A DNA stretch of 64,000 bases from Halomonas cupida (GTDB lineage: Bacteria; Pseudomonadota; Gammaproteobacteria; Pseudomonadales; Halomonadaceae), in NCBI RefSeq assembly GCF_900142755.1, contig NZ_FRCA01000004.1, positions 124,001 to 188,000 on the forward strand. Reading direction: 5' to 3'. Position numbers and translations under genes: made by a program. Below, piece by piece: positions 28,389-37,494 of the stretch; the first letter of the stretch is position 1; each line of letters starts with the position of its first letter. The notes under the pieces are model-generated. The model saw only the letters and a list, made by a program, of their open reading frames with translations. It searched no databases and had not been told where the DNA came from.

Positions 28389-30142
28389 CAGGGCTCCTCC
28401 TCTCTTGTAGCCGGCGCCGTGGCGGTCTCTCCCCCGGAGGTCAGCCCAGTGGTATCAACGCTGCCTGGCCGCCAGACGTAGCGGGGCAGCTTGCGCGTCA
28501 ACGCTGACAGCACGGCAAATACCAGCACCACCAGAACCAGCAGCAGCAACGCGGTGGCCGCAGCACTCTGCCAACGGTAGCTCCCCAACTGTTGATACAG
28601 CAGCATCGGCAGGGTTGGCGCCGAAGGCGAACCGAACAGCGCAATAACGCTGAAATCACCCAATGAGAGTGTCATGCCATAGGCCATCGCCAGAGCCAGT
28701 GGACGACGCAGGTTGGGCCAGATCAACCAGCGCAGCCGCGACCAGCCATGAACCGCCAGTTGATCCGCCAGGCGTCGTTGCGCACCACTGAGCCCGGTGA
28801 CTGCGGCACGCAACACCTGCATGGCAAAGGGCAAGGCCATCAAGGCATTGACCAGTACCACCAGCGCATATCCCTGAAGATCACTGCCGAGCCCCGGACG
28901 CAGCAACATGAACAGCCCGGTTCCCAGCACCAACGCAGGCAGGACCAGAATCAACTGGCCGCTGCCCTCGATCAGCGAGGCCAGCAGACCACGACCGTGT
29001 TGACGCAGATGACTGCTGCCGGCCAGCAACAGCAGGGCCAACATGACCGCTCCCAGCCCCGCCCCACTGGCCATCGCCAGGCTGCGCAGTGCAGCCAACC
29101 AGATGCCACCATCACCGAGCAGATCCGGTACACCGCCCAGCCCGGCCACCACGATGGCAAGCAATGGCGGCAACAACAGTCCCACCAGACCCAGCACCAC
29201 CACAGCATCGCTCAGACGTCGCCAGCCATGGGCATCGCGACGCGACACCGGACCAGCAACCGTCCCCCCTGCCACCACCAGCGGTGCATGGCTACCGGCT
29301 TTCATGGCCAACGCCCAGAGGCCGAGGCAGATCAGCAACTGGGTCATCGCCAGCAAGGCCGCCAGCGCCAGGTCGTAGTCGTACTTCAGTGCCTGATAGA
29401 GCGCGACCTCCAGGGTACTGCTACCGGGGCCACCGCCGAGCGTCATGACGATGGCAAAGCTGGTGAAGCACAGTGTAAAGACCAGCGCCGCCAGGCGAGG
29501 CAGCAACGGCCGGATCTGCGGCCACTCCAGAGTACGCCAGACAGAACCGCGCGATAGTCCGAGTTGAGCCACCAGCCGCCAGTGGGCGCTGGGCGCCTGT
29601 TCCAGCGCCTGCAACATGACTCGAGCGCTCAGCGGCAGGTTGAAGAACACATGTGCCAGCACAATACCCGATAGGCCATAGAGGTACGCCGGAGAAGAAG
29701 TTCCGCCAGGGGGCAGATAGTCCAGCAGCGATGCCGCCCACCCCTGACGGCCATGTACCGCCACCAGGCCGAACAGTGCCAACAGGCTGGGGATCACCAG
29801 CGACATCTCCATGACCCGCAGCAACAGCGAGCGTCCCGGGAACACCGGTCGCCGGGCCAGCACCACCGCCACCAGCACGCCACCGCCCAACGACAACAGG
29901 GTCGACAGCGATGCCTGCAACAGGGTGAAACGCAGAATGGCGCTCAACCAGGGCTCCTGCCACAGCCGCGACACATCCATGTTCGGCGCCTGCATCAGCA
30001 AGGCGCCGAGACTGCCCAGCCCTACCGCCGCCACCAGCAATACCGCCACCAGGGCAGCGGGCAGTATCAGTCGATTGGCTTCGGCACGCCTCCACCAGGG
30101 CTGGTGGTGACACTCAGTGACTGGTCGCATTGAGCCATTCAC
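28388..30142 (-). CDS. thiP: Thiamine ABC transporter, permease
   Basis: ThiP is a fused double permease with about twelve membrane spans. Each half carries a binding-protein-dependent permease loop: LEQAPSAHWRLVAQLGLSRG in the first half and QLAVHGWSRLRWLIWPNLRR in the second. The 584 residues slightly exceed E. coli ThiP (536). The start may be GTG 30142 or ATG 30130; both lie inside the 3' end of thiB, so translation is coupled. The central gene of thiBPQ. Confidence 0.92.
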   Translation of the reverse strand: MNGSMRPVTECHHQPWWRRAEANRLILPAALVAVLLVAAVGLGSLGALLMQAPNMDVSRLWQEPWLSAILRFTLLQASLSTLLSLGGGVLVAVVLARRPVFPGRSLLLRVMEMSLVIPSLLALFGLVAVHGRQGWAASLLDYLPPGGTSSPAYLYGLSGIVLAHVFFNLPLSARVMLQALEQAPSAHWRLVAQLGLSRGSVWRTLEWPQIRPLLPRLAALVFTLCFTSFAIVMTLGGGPGSSTLEVALYQALKYDYDLALAALLAMTQLLICLGLWALAMKAGSHAPLVVAGGTVAGPVSRRDAHGWRRLSDAVVVLGLVGLLLPPLLAIVVAGLGGVPDLLGDGGIWLAALRSLAMASGAGLGAVMLALLLLAGSSHLRQHGRGLLASLIEGSGQLILVLPALVLGTGLFMLLRPGLGSDLQGYALVVLVNALMALPFAMQVLRAAVTGLSGAQRRLADQLAVHGWSRLRWLIWPNLRRPLALAMAYGMTLSLGDFSVIALFGSPSAPTLPMLLYQQLGSYRWQSAAATALLLLVLVVLVFAVLSALTRKLPRYVWRPGSVDTTGLTSGGETATAPATREEEP

Positions 30143-31157
30143 GAATCCAGCTCTGGCGATTGGCGCTGACTTCCTGCGGCGAGAAGGTGAAGCTGCCGGG
30201 GTCGATCAGACGCCCGAACACCTCCGGCAGCTCATCGCCGAGGTCAATCGCCGGGTACATCACATTGCCGAGAGGAATCTCGCGCTGAAAGTCCTTGCTG
30301 AGAACGAAGTCCATGAACTGCTGCGCCAGCTCGGGGTGCTCGGATCCCGCCAGCATTGCTGCGGTCTCGATCTGCAGATAGTGGCCTTCACTGAATTCCG
30401 CCGCCTGATAGCGGTCGGTTTCATCCACTGCCATGTGGTAGGCCGGCGAAGTACTGTAGGACAGAACCATCGGTGCCTCACCATTCATGAACAGCGAGAA
30501 GTAGGCCTGACTCCAGCCACTGGCCACAGTGAGGATATGCGGCTGCAGACGCTGCCAGGCTTCGTCGGCCTGATCACCATAGACGTGCTTGATCCACAGC
30601 AGCAGTCCCAGGCCCGGCACGCTGGTACGTGGATCACTGATGATGACCTTGAGATCCTCGGGTGCGTCGAGCAGCTCCTCGAAGCTCTTCGGTGGTTCAG
30701 GCAGCACCTCACTGTCATAGATGAAGGCGAAACGCCCCCAGTCGTAGGGCAGGAAGGTGTCATCGTTCCATGAAATGGGCAGATCAAGCGGAGTCAGATC
30801 GACCCCGTGAGGCGCCAGCAACTCCAGGCGACGTGCCTCCTCGATCAGGTTCATGTCGAGGCCAAGCACCACATCCGCCTGCGTGGAATCCCCCTCGAGT
30901 CGCAGGCGCTGAAGAATATCGACACCGCCGCCCAACGACACGAAGTTCAGGTCGCAGCGGCACTGTGCCTCGAAGGCCTTCTCTACACCGGGTCCTGGCC
31001 CCCACTCGGCAACAAAGGACTCGTAGGTATAGACGGTCAACGTCGGGCGCTCGCCATCTTCCGCCAGCGCAGGCGTTGCAGACTCCATCAACAGCAGGGA
31101 CAGACAAAGGCCCGGAAGCATCGACGCCTTCCGGGCCTTGAAGGTAGAGAGGTTCAT
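30114..31157 (-). CDS. thiB: Thiamine-binding periplasmic protein
   Basis: From ATG 31157 (GGAG upstream) the 347-residue product has a signal peptide ending near TPALA-ED. It continues with family features TLTVYTYESFVAEWGPG, ALPYDWGRFAFIYDS-like sequence (LPYDWGRFAFIYDS) and a C-terminal lobe ending in REWLNATSH. It captures thiamine for ThiPQ. The upstream 234 bases hold repeats and no TPP riboswitch that I can recognise, so the usual thi-box control seems absent. Confidence 0.93.
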   Translation of the reverse strand: MNLSTFKARKASMLPGLCLSLLLMESATPALAEDGERPTLTVYTYESFVAEWGPGPGVEKAFEAQCRCDLNFVSLGGGVDILQRLRLEGDSTQADVVLGLDMNLIEEARRLELLAPHGVDLTPLDLPISWNDDTFLPYDWGRFAFIYDSEVLPEPPKSFEELLDAPEDLKVIISDPRTSVPGLGLLLWIKHVYGDQADEAWQRLQPHILTVASGWSQAYFSLFMNGEAPMVLSYSTSPAYHMAVDETDRYQAAEFSEGHYLQIETAAMLAGSEHPELAQQFMDFVLSKDFQREIPLGNVMYPAIDLGDELPEVFGRLIDPGSFTFSPQEVSANRQSWIREWLNATSH

Positions 31158-31215
31158 GGCAACAGGCTCCGCAAGCAATGCTGACTAGCTTAACCAAAAG
31201 CCAGCACTCACGCAG

Positions 31216-31386
31216 CCCGCAACCCACAGGTAATGTGGAGCTCGCGACCCACATGGACGTGGGAAGTGCGTGTGCGTGTTCGTGTCGGGAACACGCATAG
31301 CCGACTCACATCGTAGCTCGCGACCCACAGGGATGTGGGAAGTGCCCATGTTCGTCGGGAACGAACATGGGCCAGCTCGTAGCTCA
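31216..31386. repeat. Structured intergenic repeat (copies E1, E2) between thiB and lon
   Basis: Two full cores stand in tandem, E1 (31238-31313) and E2 (31313-31385), with a partial third core at 31216-31238. In E2, CCCACA pairs with TGTGGG, and CCCATGTTCGT pairs perfectly with ACGAACATGGG around CGGGA. In E1 the second stem is GCGTGTTC with GAACACGC, a different sequence that still pairs. GTAGCTC occurs as a direct repeat at both ends of E2, and the array reaches the lon stop codon. Confidence 0.88.
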
Positions 31387-31391
31387 GCAAC

Positions 31392-33830
31392 CTACTTGAA
31401 CACCACCTTGGCGACATCGCGATACTGCGAGGCGAAGTGCACGGTCATGCCTTCCTTGAGGTAATCCGGCAGTTCCGCGTAGTCGCGACGGTTGGCCTCC
31501 GGCAGGATCAACTCGAAGATATCGCTGCGCCGTGCGGCGATCACCTTTTCACGGATACCGCCCACCGGTAGCACATGTCCCGTCAGCGTCAGCTCGCCGG
31601 TCATGGCCAGATTACGCTCGATGGGCTGCTGGCGAGCCAGCGACAGCAGTGCCGTGGTCATGGTGACACCAGCCGAGGGGCCATCCTTGGGTGTGGCGCC
31701 TTCCGGCACATGGAGATGCACGAAGCATTTCTCGAAGTACGCTGGATCTGCACCATAGGACTCCATGTGCCCCTGGACGTAGCTGTAGGCGATATTGGCC
31801 GACTCCTTCATCACATCGCCCAGTTGTCCCGTCAGCTTGAAGCCGCGTTCCAGACCATGCACACGTCCGGCCTCGATCGACAGCGTGGCACCGCCCATGG
31901 AGGTCCAGGCCAGGCCCGTGACCACCCCAGCGCCCTTCATCACCTTCTCCTTGCGGAAGATAGGTGCCCCGAGAAACTCCTCGAGGTTCTTCACCGACAC
32001 CTTGACTGACGTATGGTCATTCTCGAGTAGCTTGACCGCCGCCTTGCGCACGATGCGATGCAACAGCTTCTCGAGTTGCCGCACCCCTGCCTCGCGGGCA
32101 TAGCCCTCGATTACCTGACGCAGCGCCGCCGCGGAGAGATTGATGCGCTTCTTCGGGATATTGTCGCGCTTGAGCAACCGCGGCCACAGATGGTTGCGCG
32201 CAATGGCCATCTTTTCCTCGGCGATATAGCCCGACAGGCGAATCTGCTCCATGCGGTCGAGCAATGCCGGCGGGATCGAGTCGAGAGTGTTGGCGGTACA
32301 TACGAACAACACCTTGGACAGATCGAGACGCACGTCCAGGTAGTGGTCGAGGAAATCGACATTCTGCTCCGGATCCAACACCTCGAGCAGAGCCGACGCC
32401 GGGTCGCCCTGGAAGGACTGCCCCATCTTGTCGATCTCGTCGAGCATGATCACCGGGTTCTCGACCTCGACTTCCTTGAGCGCTTGGACCAGCTTGCCCG
32501 GCATGGCACCGACATAGGTGCGTCGATGTCCCTTGATCTCGGCCTCGTCGCGCATACCGCCTACCGAGAAACGATAGAACTCACGTCCCAGAGCTTCGGC
32601 AATCGAGCGGCCGATGGAGGTCTTGCCGACCCCCGGTGGGCCGACCAGCAAGACGATGGAACCGCCGACATCGCCCTTGAAGGTGCCTTCGGCGAGGAAC
32701 TCGACGATGCGCTCCTTGACGTCATCGAGGCCATCATGATCGCGATCCAGCACCTTGCGCGCATGGGGCAAGTCCAACTGATCCTCGCTGGTCTGCCCCC
32801 AGGGCATGTTGGTCAGCCAGTCGAGATAGTTGCGAGTGGTGCCGTATTCCGGCGAACCAGTCTCGAGTACCGACAGCTTGTCGAGCTCATCATCGATGCG
32901 CTCCATGACACGCTCCGGCACCAGCTTGTCCTCCAGCCGGCTGCGGAAGGTATCGACGTCATTCTCGCGATCGTCCTTGGAGATACCGAGCTCGCGCTGG
33001 ATGACCTTGAGCTGCTCCCGCAGGAAGAACTCGCGCTGACGCTCGTGCATCTGCGCGTTGACCTGTTCGCTGATCTCGCTCTGCAACTGGGCAACATCGA
33101 TCTCCTTGCGCAGCAGCGGCAGCACCTTCTGCATCCGCGGCATGACCGACAGCGTATCGAGCACATCCTGCAACTCAGGCCCTTGAGCCGAGGTGATCGC
33201 CGCCGCGAAGTCCGTCAACGGACCCGGCTCGTGGGGGCTGAAGCGATTGAGATACTGCTTGAGCTCCTCACCGTACAGCGGATTGATCGGCAGCAACTCC
33301 TTGATGCCATTGATCATCGCCATGGCATAGGCACGCGTTTCCTCGTCCTCGGCATCCACGGCTTCCCGCGGATAGCTGACCTCGACCAGGAAAGGCGGCG
33401 TCTTCGACAGCCAACGCTGAATACGGAAACGCTTCACGCCCTGGGCGATGAACTGGATCTGCTGTTCATCACCTTGCAGCTTGTGCATCTTGACCGCCGT
33501 GCCGATCTCGGGAAAATCCTGCCAGCCGAGCTCATCGACACCGGCCTCTCCAACGAAGGCCAGTCCAACGGTGTGGTGGGGAGTGTTGCCGACACGCTCT
33601 ATGGTCGGCTCCCAGCGCTCGCGATTGACGACCAACGGTTGAACCTGAGCAGGAAAGAAGGGTCGGTTGTGAATCGGCAGTAGATAGAGCCTTTCCGGCA
33701 ACGTGGCATTGGCGGGTACCACTGCCTGGATGCGACTGTCCTCGCCCGAGCCATCCGCGTTGGCATCATCCTCGCCACTCATATCGATCCAGTCCAGATC
33801 GTCCTGTTGCGGATCACGATCATCGCTCAT
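31392..33830 (-). CDS. Lon-family ATP-dependent protease (AsrA-like)
   Basis: From ATG 33830 (GAGG six bases upstream) the product is 812 residues. It has an acidic N terminus, the LON substrate domain ([20 protein letters not shown]), a coiled coil ([20 protein letters not shown]), the AAA+ module with Walker [10 protein letters not shown] and Walker [11 protein letters not shown], and the serine-lysine protease domain with catalytic Ser in [11 protein letters not shown] and Lys in [12 protein letters not shown]. It is not next to clpX, and its sequence recalls the Pseudomonas AsrA protease, so a second Lon paralogue is likely. It probably degrades specific stress-related substrates. Confidence 0.92.
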   Translation of the reverse strand: MSDDRDPQQDDLDWIDMSGEDDANADGSGEDSRIQAVVPANATLPERLYLLPIHNRPFFPAQVQPLVVNRERWEPTIERVGNTPHHTVGLAFVGEAGVDELGWQDFPEIGTAVKMHKLQGDEQQIQFIAQGVKRFRIQRWLSKTPPFLVEVSYPREAVDAEDEETRAYAMAMINGIKELLPINPLYGEELKQYLNRFSPHEPGPLTDFAAAITSAQGPELQDVLDTLSVMPRMQKVLPLLRKEIDVAQLQSEISEQVNAQMHERQREFFLREQLKVIQRELGISKDDRENDVDTFRSRLEDKLVPERVMERIDDELDKLSVLETGSPEYGTTRNYLDWLTNMPWGQTSEDQLDLPHARKVLDRDHDGLDDVKERIVEFLAEGTFKGDVGGSIVLLVGPPGVGKTSIGRSIAEALGREFYRFSVGGMRDEAEIKGHRRTYVGAMPGKLVQALKEVEVENPVIMLDEIDKMGQSFQGDPASALLEVLDPEQNVDFLDHYLDVRLDLSKVLFVCTANTLDSIPPALLDRMEQIRLSGYIAEEKMAIARNHLWPRLLKRDNIPKKRINLSAAALRQVIEGYAREAGVRQLEKLLHRIVRKAAVKLLENDHTSVKVSVKNLEEFLGAPIFRKEKVMKGAGVVTGLAWTSMGGATLSIEAGRVHGLERGFKLTGQLGDVMKESANIAYSYVQGHMESYGADPAYFEKCFVHLHVPEGATPKDGPSAGVTMTTALLSLARQQPIERNLAMTGELTLTGHVLPVGGIREKVIAARRSDIFELILPEANRRDYAELPDYLKEGMTVHFASQYRDVAKVVFK

Positions 33831-34104
33831 GCGTACCTCATCCAGATGTATGGGCAACATGCCCTGTCCAACCACAGGAATGTGGGCACCACCAGCCAAA
33901 GTCAAGTCATCAGCTCAGCGGGCAGTGGATCGAGCACGGAAAGAGCAGTGTAGCTGCCCAGCGCCTCGACAGCAGACGACTGGCCCACTGACCCGCCGAG
34001 CGCAGGAAACGGAACTGGCCCAGCGGCCGTCTTCACCGTCCTGACTGACCGATCATGTCACCCGACACGGCATCTCATCATGACGAACATCATGGTCCTG
34101 GAAT

Positions 34105-34128
34105 CACATCTGGCGGTCGCCAGATGTG
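34105..34128. terminator. Hairpin downstream of the DUF899 gene
   Basis: CACATCTGGC pairs perfectly with GCCAGATGTG around GGTC. It lies 35 bases past the DUF899 stop on the minus strand, with only a weak T-rich tail. I see nothing else of note in the 332-base gap 33831-34162. Confidence 0.6.
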
Positions 34129-34162
34129 GAAGGGCGTTCATATCGATAGTGCATATCAGCGT

Positions 34163-34837
34163 TCAGGTATCGTATTGATCGTGCATTCGCCACCACTCAT
34201 ACGGAGGTGTTTGTGGCCACCCCTCGGGAGAGTCCTCCCAGGTTTCCTGACGCCCCCAGGGGGTAAGGTCAAGCAGATGGAAATGGGTGTCGAACAACTC
34301 GCCGCCGCGGGCGGTAACAAACCAGGTCCGGTATACACCGTTATCATCATCGCGAATGAACACATTGACGGCAAAACCCTTCCCGGCGCCGAAGGCATCA
34401 GCGAAGCGACGACCATGATCGGTATACCAGGGCGCCTTCCATCCCATCCGCTTCTGCAGGGCAAGGATTTCCTGCTGTGGTGCCGGAGAGGTGAAAACAA
34501 AGGTAGTATCACGTGCATTGACGTGCGAGAGGTTGTCACCGATGTTGTCCATGACCATTGAACAGCCTTGGCAAGGCGATGCACCGGGCTCCAGCATTGC
34601 GCAATAGACGATCAACTGACGACGCCCATCAAACAGGTCAATCAGCGCTACCTCCCCCTCGGGGCCAGTGAAGGTGTAGTCGTCCTTGACCGCCACCATC
34701 GGCAGTCTACGACGCTCGGCAGCCAGCGCATCCTGCGCGCGGGTCAGTTGCTTCTCCTTGACCAGAAGTTCATTGCACGCCTGCTGCCATTCGTCAGGCG
34801 ATACCACTTTCGGAAGTGCCGTTTCGTTTACTGCCAT
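34163..34837 (-). CDS. DUF899 thioredoxin-like protein
   Basis: The 224-residue protein has family landmarks: LPKVVSPDEWQQACNELL at the N terminus, TFTGPEGEVALIDLFDGRRQL, a CQGCS motif in GASPCQGCSMVMDNIG, and GFAVNVFIRDDDNGVYRTWF. DUF899 members adopt a thioredoxin fold, and the CxxC-like CQGC may be redox-active. The function is unknown. It has a good GGAG site, stands alone, and borders a 650-base repeat region. Confidence 0.85.
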   Translation of the reverse strand: MAVNETALPKVVSPDEWQQACNELLVKEKQLTRAQDALAAERRRLPMVAVKDDYTFTGPEGEVALIDLFDGRRQLIVYCAMLEPGASPCQGCSMVMDNIGDNLSHVNARDTTFVFTSPAPQQEILALQKRMGWKAPWYTDHGRRFADAFGAGKGFAVNVFIRDDDNGVYRTWFVTARGGELFDTHFHLLDLTPWGRQETWEDSPEGWPQTPPYEWWRMHDQYDT

Positions 34838-35055
34838 GATCCTGGCTCCTTTCGTTGAGGGTACCTTCTACAGTCGAATGGGCCGCCTCGATTTCGACAA
34901 CACACCATGATTCGTTGCGTGAATCCAAAGCCCCCCGAACCGCAGCTACTCCTGAGCCAGATCTGCAGCTCCCACCTGTCGAGCAGAGCGGCAAGCGAGC
35001 AATTTCGGACCGTTCTGCGGCCATTCAGAATGCTCTGCCGGCGCCATCACCCCGC

Positions 35056-35396
35056 TATTAACATGGCAATCAAATAGCTCATCCTGATCGATGTGATTTT
35101 CGCCCACACCACACTGGCGCAGATGCGCGGATCTGCTGGTGTGGTGTGGTCTCGCGTCGGCCTGATGGCCGACGGCGGCACGTCCATGTGCCGCCATTAA
35201 CCCAACATGAAAGCATGCCGGGTTAATAACATGGCAATCAAATAGCTCATCCTGATCGATGTGATTCTCGTCCGCACCACACTGGCACAGATGCCCGGAT
35301 CTGCTGATATGGTGCGGTCTCGCGTCAGCCTGATGGCCGACGGCGGCACGTCCCTGTGCCGCCATTAACCCAACATGAAAGCATGCCGGGTTAATA
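35056..35396. repeat. Two tandem copies of a 168-bp hairpin-rich repeat
   Basis: Copies at 35056-35223 and 35224-35391 differ at about a dozen positions. Each can form four successive hairpins. In copy 1 these are CCACACCACAC with GTGTGGTGTGG enclosing GCAGAT/ATCTGC; GTCGGCC with GGCCGAC; GGCGGCAC with GTGCCGCC; and TTAACCC with GGGTTAA. In the first stem copy 2 shows a paired change (CCACACCA/TGGTGTGG becomes CCGCACCA/TGGTGCGG) that keeps the pairing, and two other changes that break apical pairs. The rest of the gap 34838-35491 shows no gene. Confidence 0.85.
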
Positions 35397-35491
35397 TCAA
35401 TAGAAAGAATCTATCCTTGAGGGCGCGAATCCTTACTAGGCTACGCATTGGTATTACCTAATAAAGAATAACCACACCAGGAGTCTGGACC

Positions 35492-36760
35492 ATGCTGACC
35501 CTCCCCTCATCACGCCCGACACTGTCACATCTTGCCCTGGCGATATCCGCCGCCGGCCTGCTCACGTTGCCTCTCCTTGCCACCTCGGCAAGTGCGGAGG
35601 AGCAACAACCGGCCTGGGCTCAGGGACGTTCTGCCGAACTCGCCGAGTCACCGCTTGCCCCACACGCCACCCCATTGACCGTCACCGCGCCGGATGACAT
35701 TCCCATCGACGACCTGCGTATGCCCGACGGCTTCAATGCCGAGATCTGGGCGCACGGCATGTCTGGCGCACGCATGATGGCACTCGGAGATGAAGGCACG
35801 GTGTTCGTCGGTACTCGTGGTATCGGGCGGGTCTATGCGGTAACGGACAACGGTGACGAGCGCCAGCATGTTATCGTCGCCGAGGGCCTGACCCAGCCCA
35901 ACGGCGTAGCCTTCAAGGATGGCAGTCTGTATGTCGCCGCCATCAATCGCATCCTCCGCTATGACGACATCGAGACCGCTCTGGCCAATGGTGAAGTCCC
36001 TGAACCCGAGGAGTTGACCGAAGCCTTCGGGCTCCCCGATGACCAGCACCACGGCTGGAAGTTTCTCGCCTTCGGCCCGGATGACCGCCTCTATATACCA
36101 GTCGGCGCTCCCTGCAATGGCTGCGAGGTCGATCCCGACACCCACGCGTCCATCCACAGCTTCGCAGCGGACGGCTCCGACATGCGGGTAGAGGCACACG
36201 GTGTTCGCAACAGCGTTGGTTTCGACTTTCACCCCGAGACCGGTGAGCTGTGGTTTACCGACAACAACCAGGACTGGGTCGGCGAGCACGGTCCCAACGA
36301 CGAACTCAACCGGCTCAGTGAAAGCGGAGCCAACTTCGGCTTTCCTTACTGCCATGGCCTCGGCGTGATTGATCCAGCGCTGGGTGATGCCAGTTCCTGC
36401 GATGGCGTCGACCTCCCTGCCGCCACCTTTGATCCCCACAGCGCCCCGCTGGGCATGCGCTTCTATACCGGTGAGATGTTCCCGGAGGAGTACCGCAACG
36501 CCATCTTCATCGCCCGTCGAGGCTCCTGGAACCGCTCGCTCAGTGCCGGCTACGACGTGCAGGTCGCCAAAATCGCCGAGAACGGTGAACGGGCTGGACT
36601 CTCGCCCTTCATGGTGGGGTTCCTCGACGCCAGCGAGAACACCTTCTCCGGTCGCCCGGTTGACGTGCTGCAGATGCCCGACGGCGCCCTGCTGGTCTCT
36701 GACGAGCAGAACGGTGCCATCTATCGCATCAGCTACACGACCCCGGACTACGTGGAGTAA
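35492..36760 (+). CDS. PQQ-dependent sugar/sorbosone dehydrogenase-family protein, exported
   Basis: The 422-residue product has a signal peptide ending near SASA-EE, then a beta-propeller of the soluble PQQ glucose/sorbosone dehydrogenase type. Typical blocks are LRMPDGFNAEIWAHGM, GLTQPNGVAFKDGSLYVA, HHGWKFLAFGPDDRLYIPVG, AHGVRNSVGFDFHPETGELWFTDN and RPVDVLQMPDGALLVSDEQNG. Such enzymes oxidise aldoses in the periplasm. The substrate is not clear, and PQQ binding is inferred. AGGAG lies eight bases before the ATG. The diheme cytochrome gene starts five bases after the stop and is a natural electron acceptor. Confidence 0.85.
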   Translation: MLTLPSSRPTLSHLALAISAAGLLTLPLLATSASAEEQQPAWAQGRSAELAESPLAPHATPLTVTAPDDIPIDDLRMPDGFNAEIWAHGMSGARMMALGDEGTVFVGTRGIGRVYAVTDNGDERQHVIVAEGLTQPNGVAFKDGSLYVAAINRILRYDDIETALANGEVPEPEELTEAFGLPDDQHHGWKFLAFGPDDRLYIPVGAPCNGCEVDPDTHASIHSFAADGSDMRVEAHGVRNSVGFDFHPETGELWFTDNNQDWVGEHGPNDELNRLSESGANFGFPYCHGLGVIDPALGDASSCDGVDLPAATFDPHSAPLGMRFYTGEMFPEEYRNAIFIARRGSWNRSLSAGYDVQVAKIAENGERAGLSPFMVGFLDASENTFSGRPVDVLQMPDGALLVSDEQNGAIYRISYTTPDYVE

Positions 36761-36765
36761 GCACC

Positions 36766-37377
36766 ATGCCGCATCCCATGAGCGCCCGTTTCGGGCGCTT
36801 GCTGATCGCTGTAGCCGGTCTGGCACTGGCCGGACCGACTGTCGCCGAGGACTCACCGGCGGTCGGCCTGCCGCTGGAGGAGCAGATTCAGGTCTGCGCT
36901 GCGTGCCATGGCGCCGATGGCAACTCCCCCCAGCCAGGCACTCCTTCGCTGGCTGGTCAGCCGGCGCTGACCATCACCAACCAGATGATCTACTTCCGCG
37001 AGCGCCTACGGCAGAATGATCTGATGACGCCTATGGCACGCGGCCTGAGTGATGCCGAGATCCAGGCCCTGGCCGCCTGGTATGCGGATCAGCCATTGGA
37101 GACTCCGGATGAGGAGCCGGATGCTGAGTTGATGGGCAAGGGGCAGGAGTTGGCCAACCAGCATCGCTGCGCCAGCTGCCACCGCGCGGACTTCTCGGGC
37201 CATGAGCAGATGCCGCGCCTCGCTCACCAGCGCGAAGACTACCTGGAGCAGGCCATGCTGGCCTATCGCGAACACACCCGGGGTGGCCCCGATACCACCA
37301 TGATCGAGGTCATGCGCGAGATATCCGACGACGAGATCCAGGCCCTGGCCCATTATCTCGCTCACTGGGAAGAGTGA
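36766..37377 (+). CDS. Diheme cytochrome c (c4-like)
   Basis: After a signal peptide (cleavage near TVA-ED), the 203-residue protein has two cytochrome c domains, each with a haem motif: VCAACHG near residue 45 and CASCHRADF near residue 131. The methionine ligands are likely in MTPMARGLSD and in the C-terminal domain. It is organised like cytochrome c4. Being five bases downstream of the dehydrogenase gene, it is probably the partner that carries electrons to the respiratory chain. A strong terminator follows. Confidence 0.92.
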   Translation: MPHPMSARFGRLLIAVAGLALAGPTVAEDSPAVGLPLEEQIQVCAACHGADGNSPQPGTPSLAGQPALTITNQMIYFRERLRQNDLMTPMARGLSDAEIQALAAWYADQPLETPDEEPDAELMGKGQELANQHRCASCHRADFSGHEQMPRLAHQREDYLEQAMLAYREHTRGGPDTTMIEVMREISDDEIQALAHYLAHWEE

Positions 37378-37415
37378 TCGCAGCTCCCCCTTTCCCAGTC
37401 CTCCTCTGCCAGTTA

Positions 37416-37447
37416 TCCCGAGGCGAGCCACCAGACTCGCCTCGGGA
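37416..37447 (+). terminator. Terminator after the cytochrome gene
   Basis: TCCCGAGGCGAG pairs perfectly with CTCGCCTCGGGA around CCACCAGA, followed by TTTCT. It sits between convergent genes and may also serve the small secreted gene on the minus strand. Confidence 0.88.
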
Positions 37448-37494
37448 TTTCTACCGGCTCTATCAGCTCAAGCGATTTACCGGGTCATGTCCCC

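Noticed and set aside
31158..31391. Possible TPP riboswitch before thiB
   Set aside because: No CTGAGA or ACCTGA core; the space is repeats.
32058..33683. Long plus-strand frame opposite lon
   Set aside because: A shadow frame of the clear Lon protease; such frames are common opposite GC-rich genes. The same holds for 26048-27655 opposite ilvD and 17241-18332 opposite tex.
34946..35365. A 139-codon minus-strand reading frame through the 168-bp repeats
   Set aside because: It arises from a tandem repeat whose length is a multiple of three. It has no ribosome binding site, and the composition is unlike neighbouring proteins.
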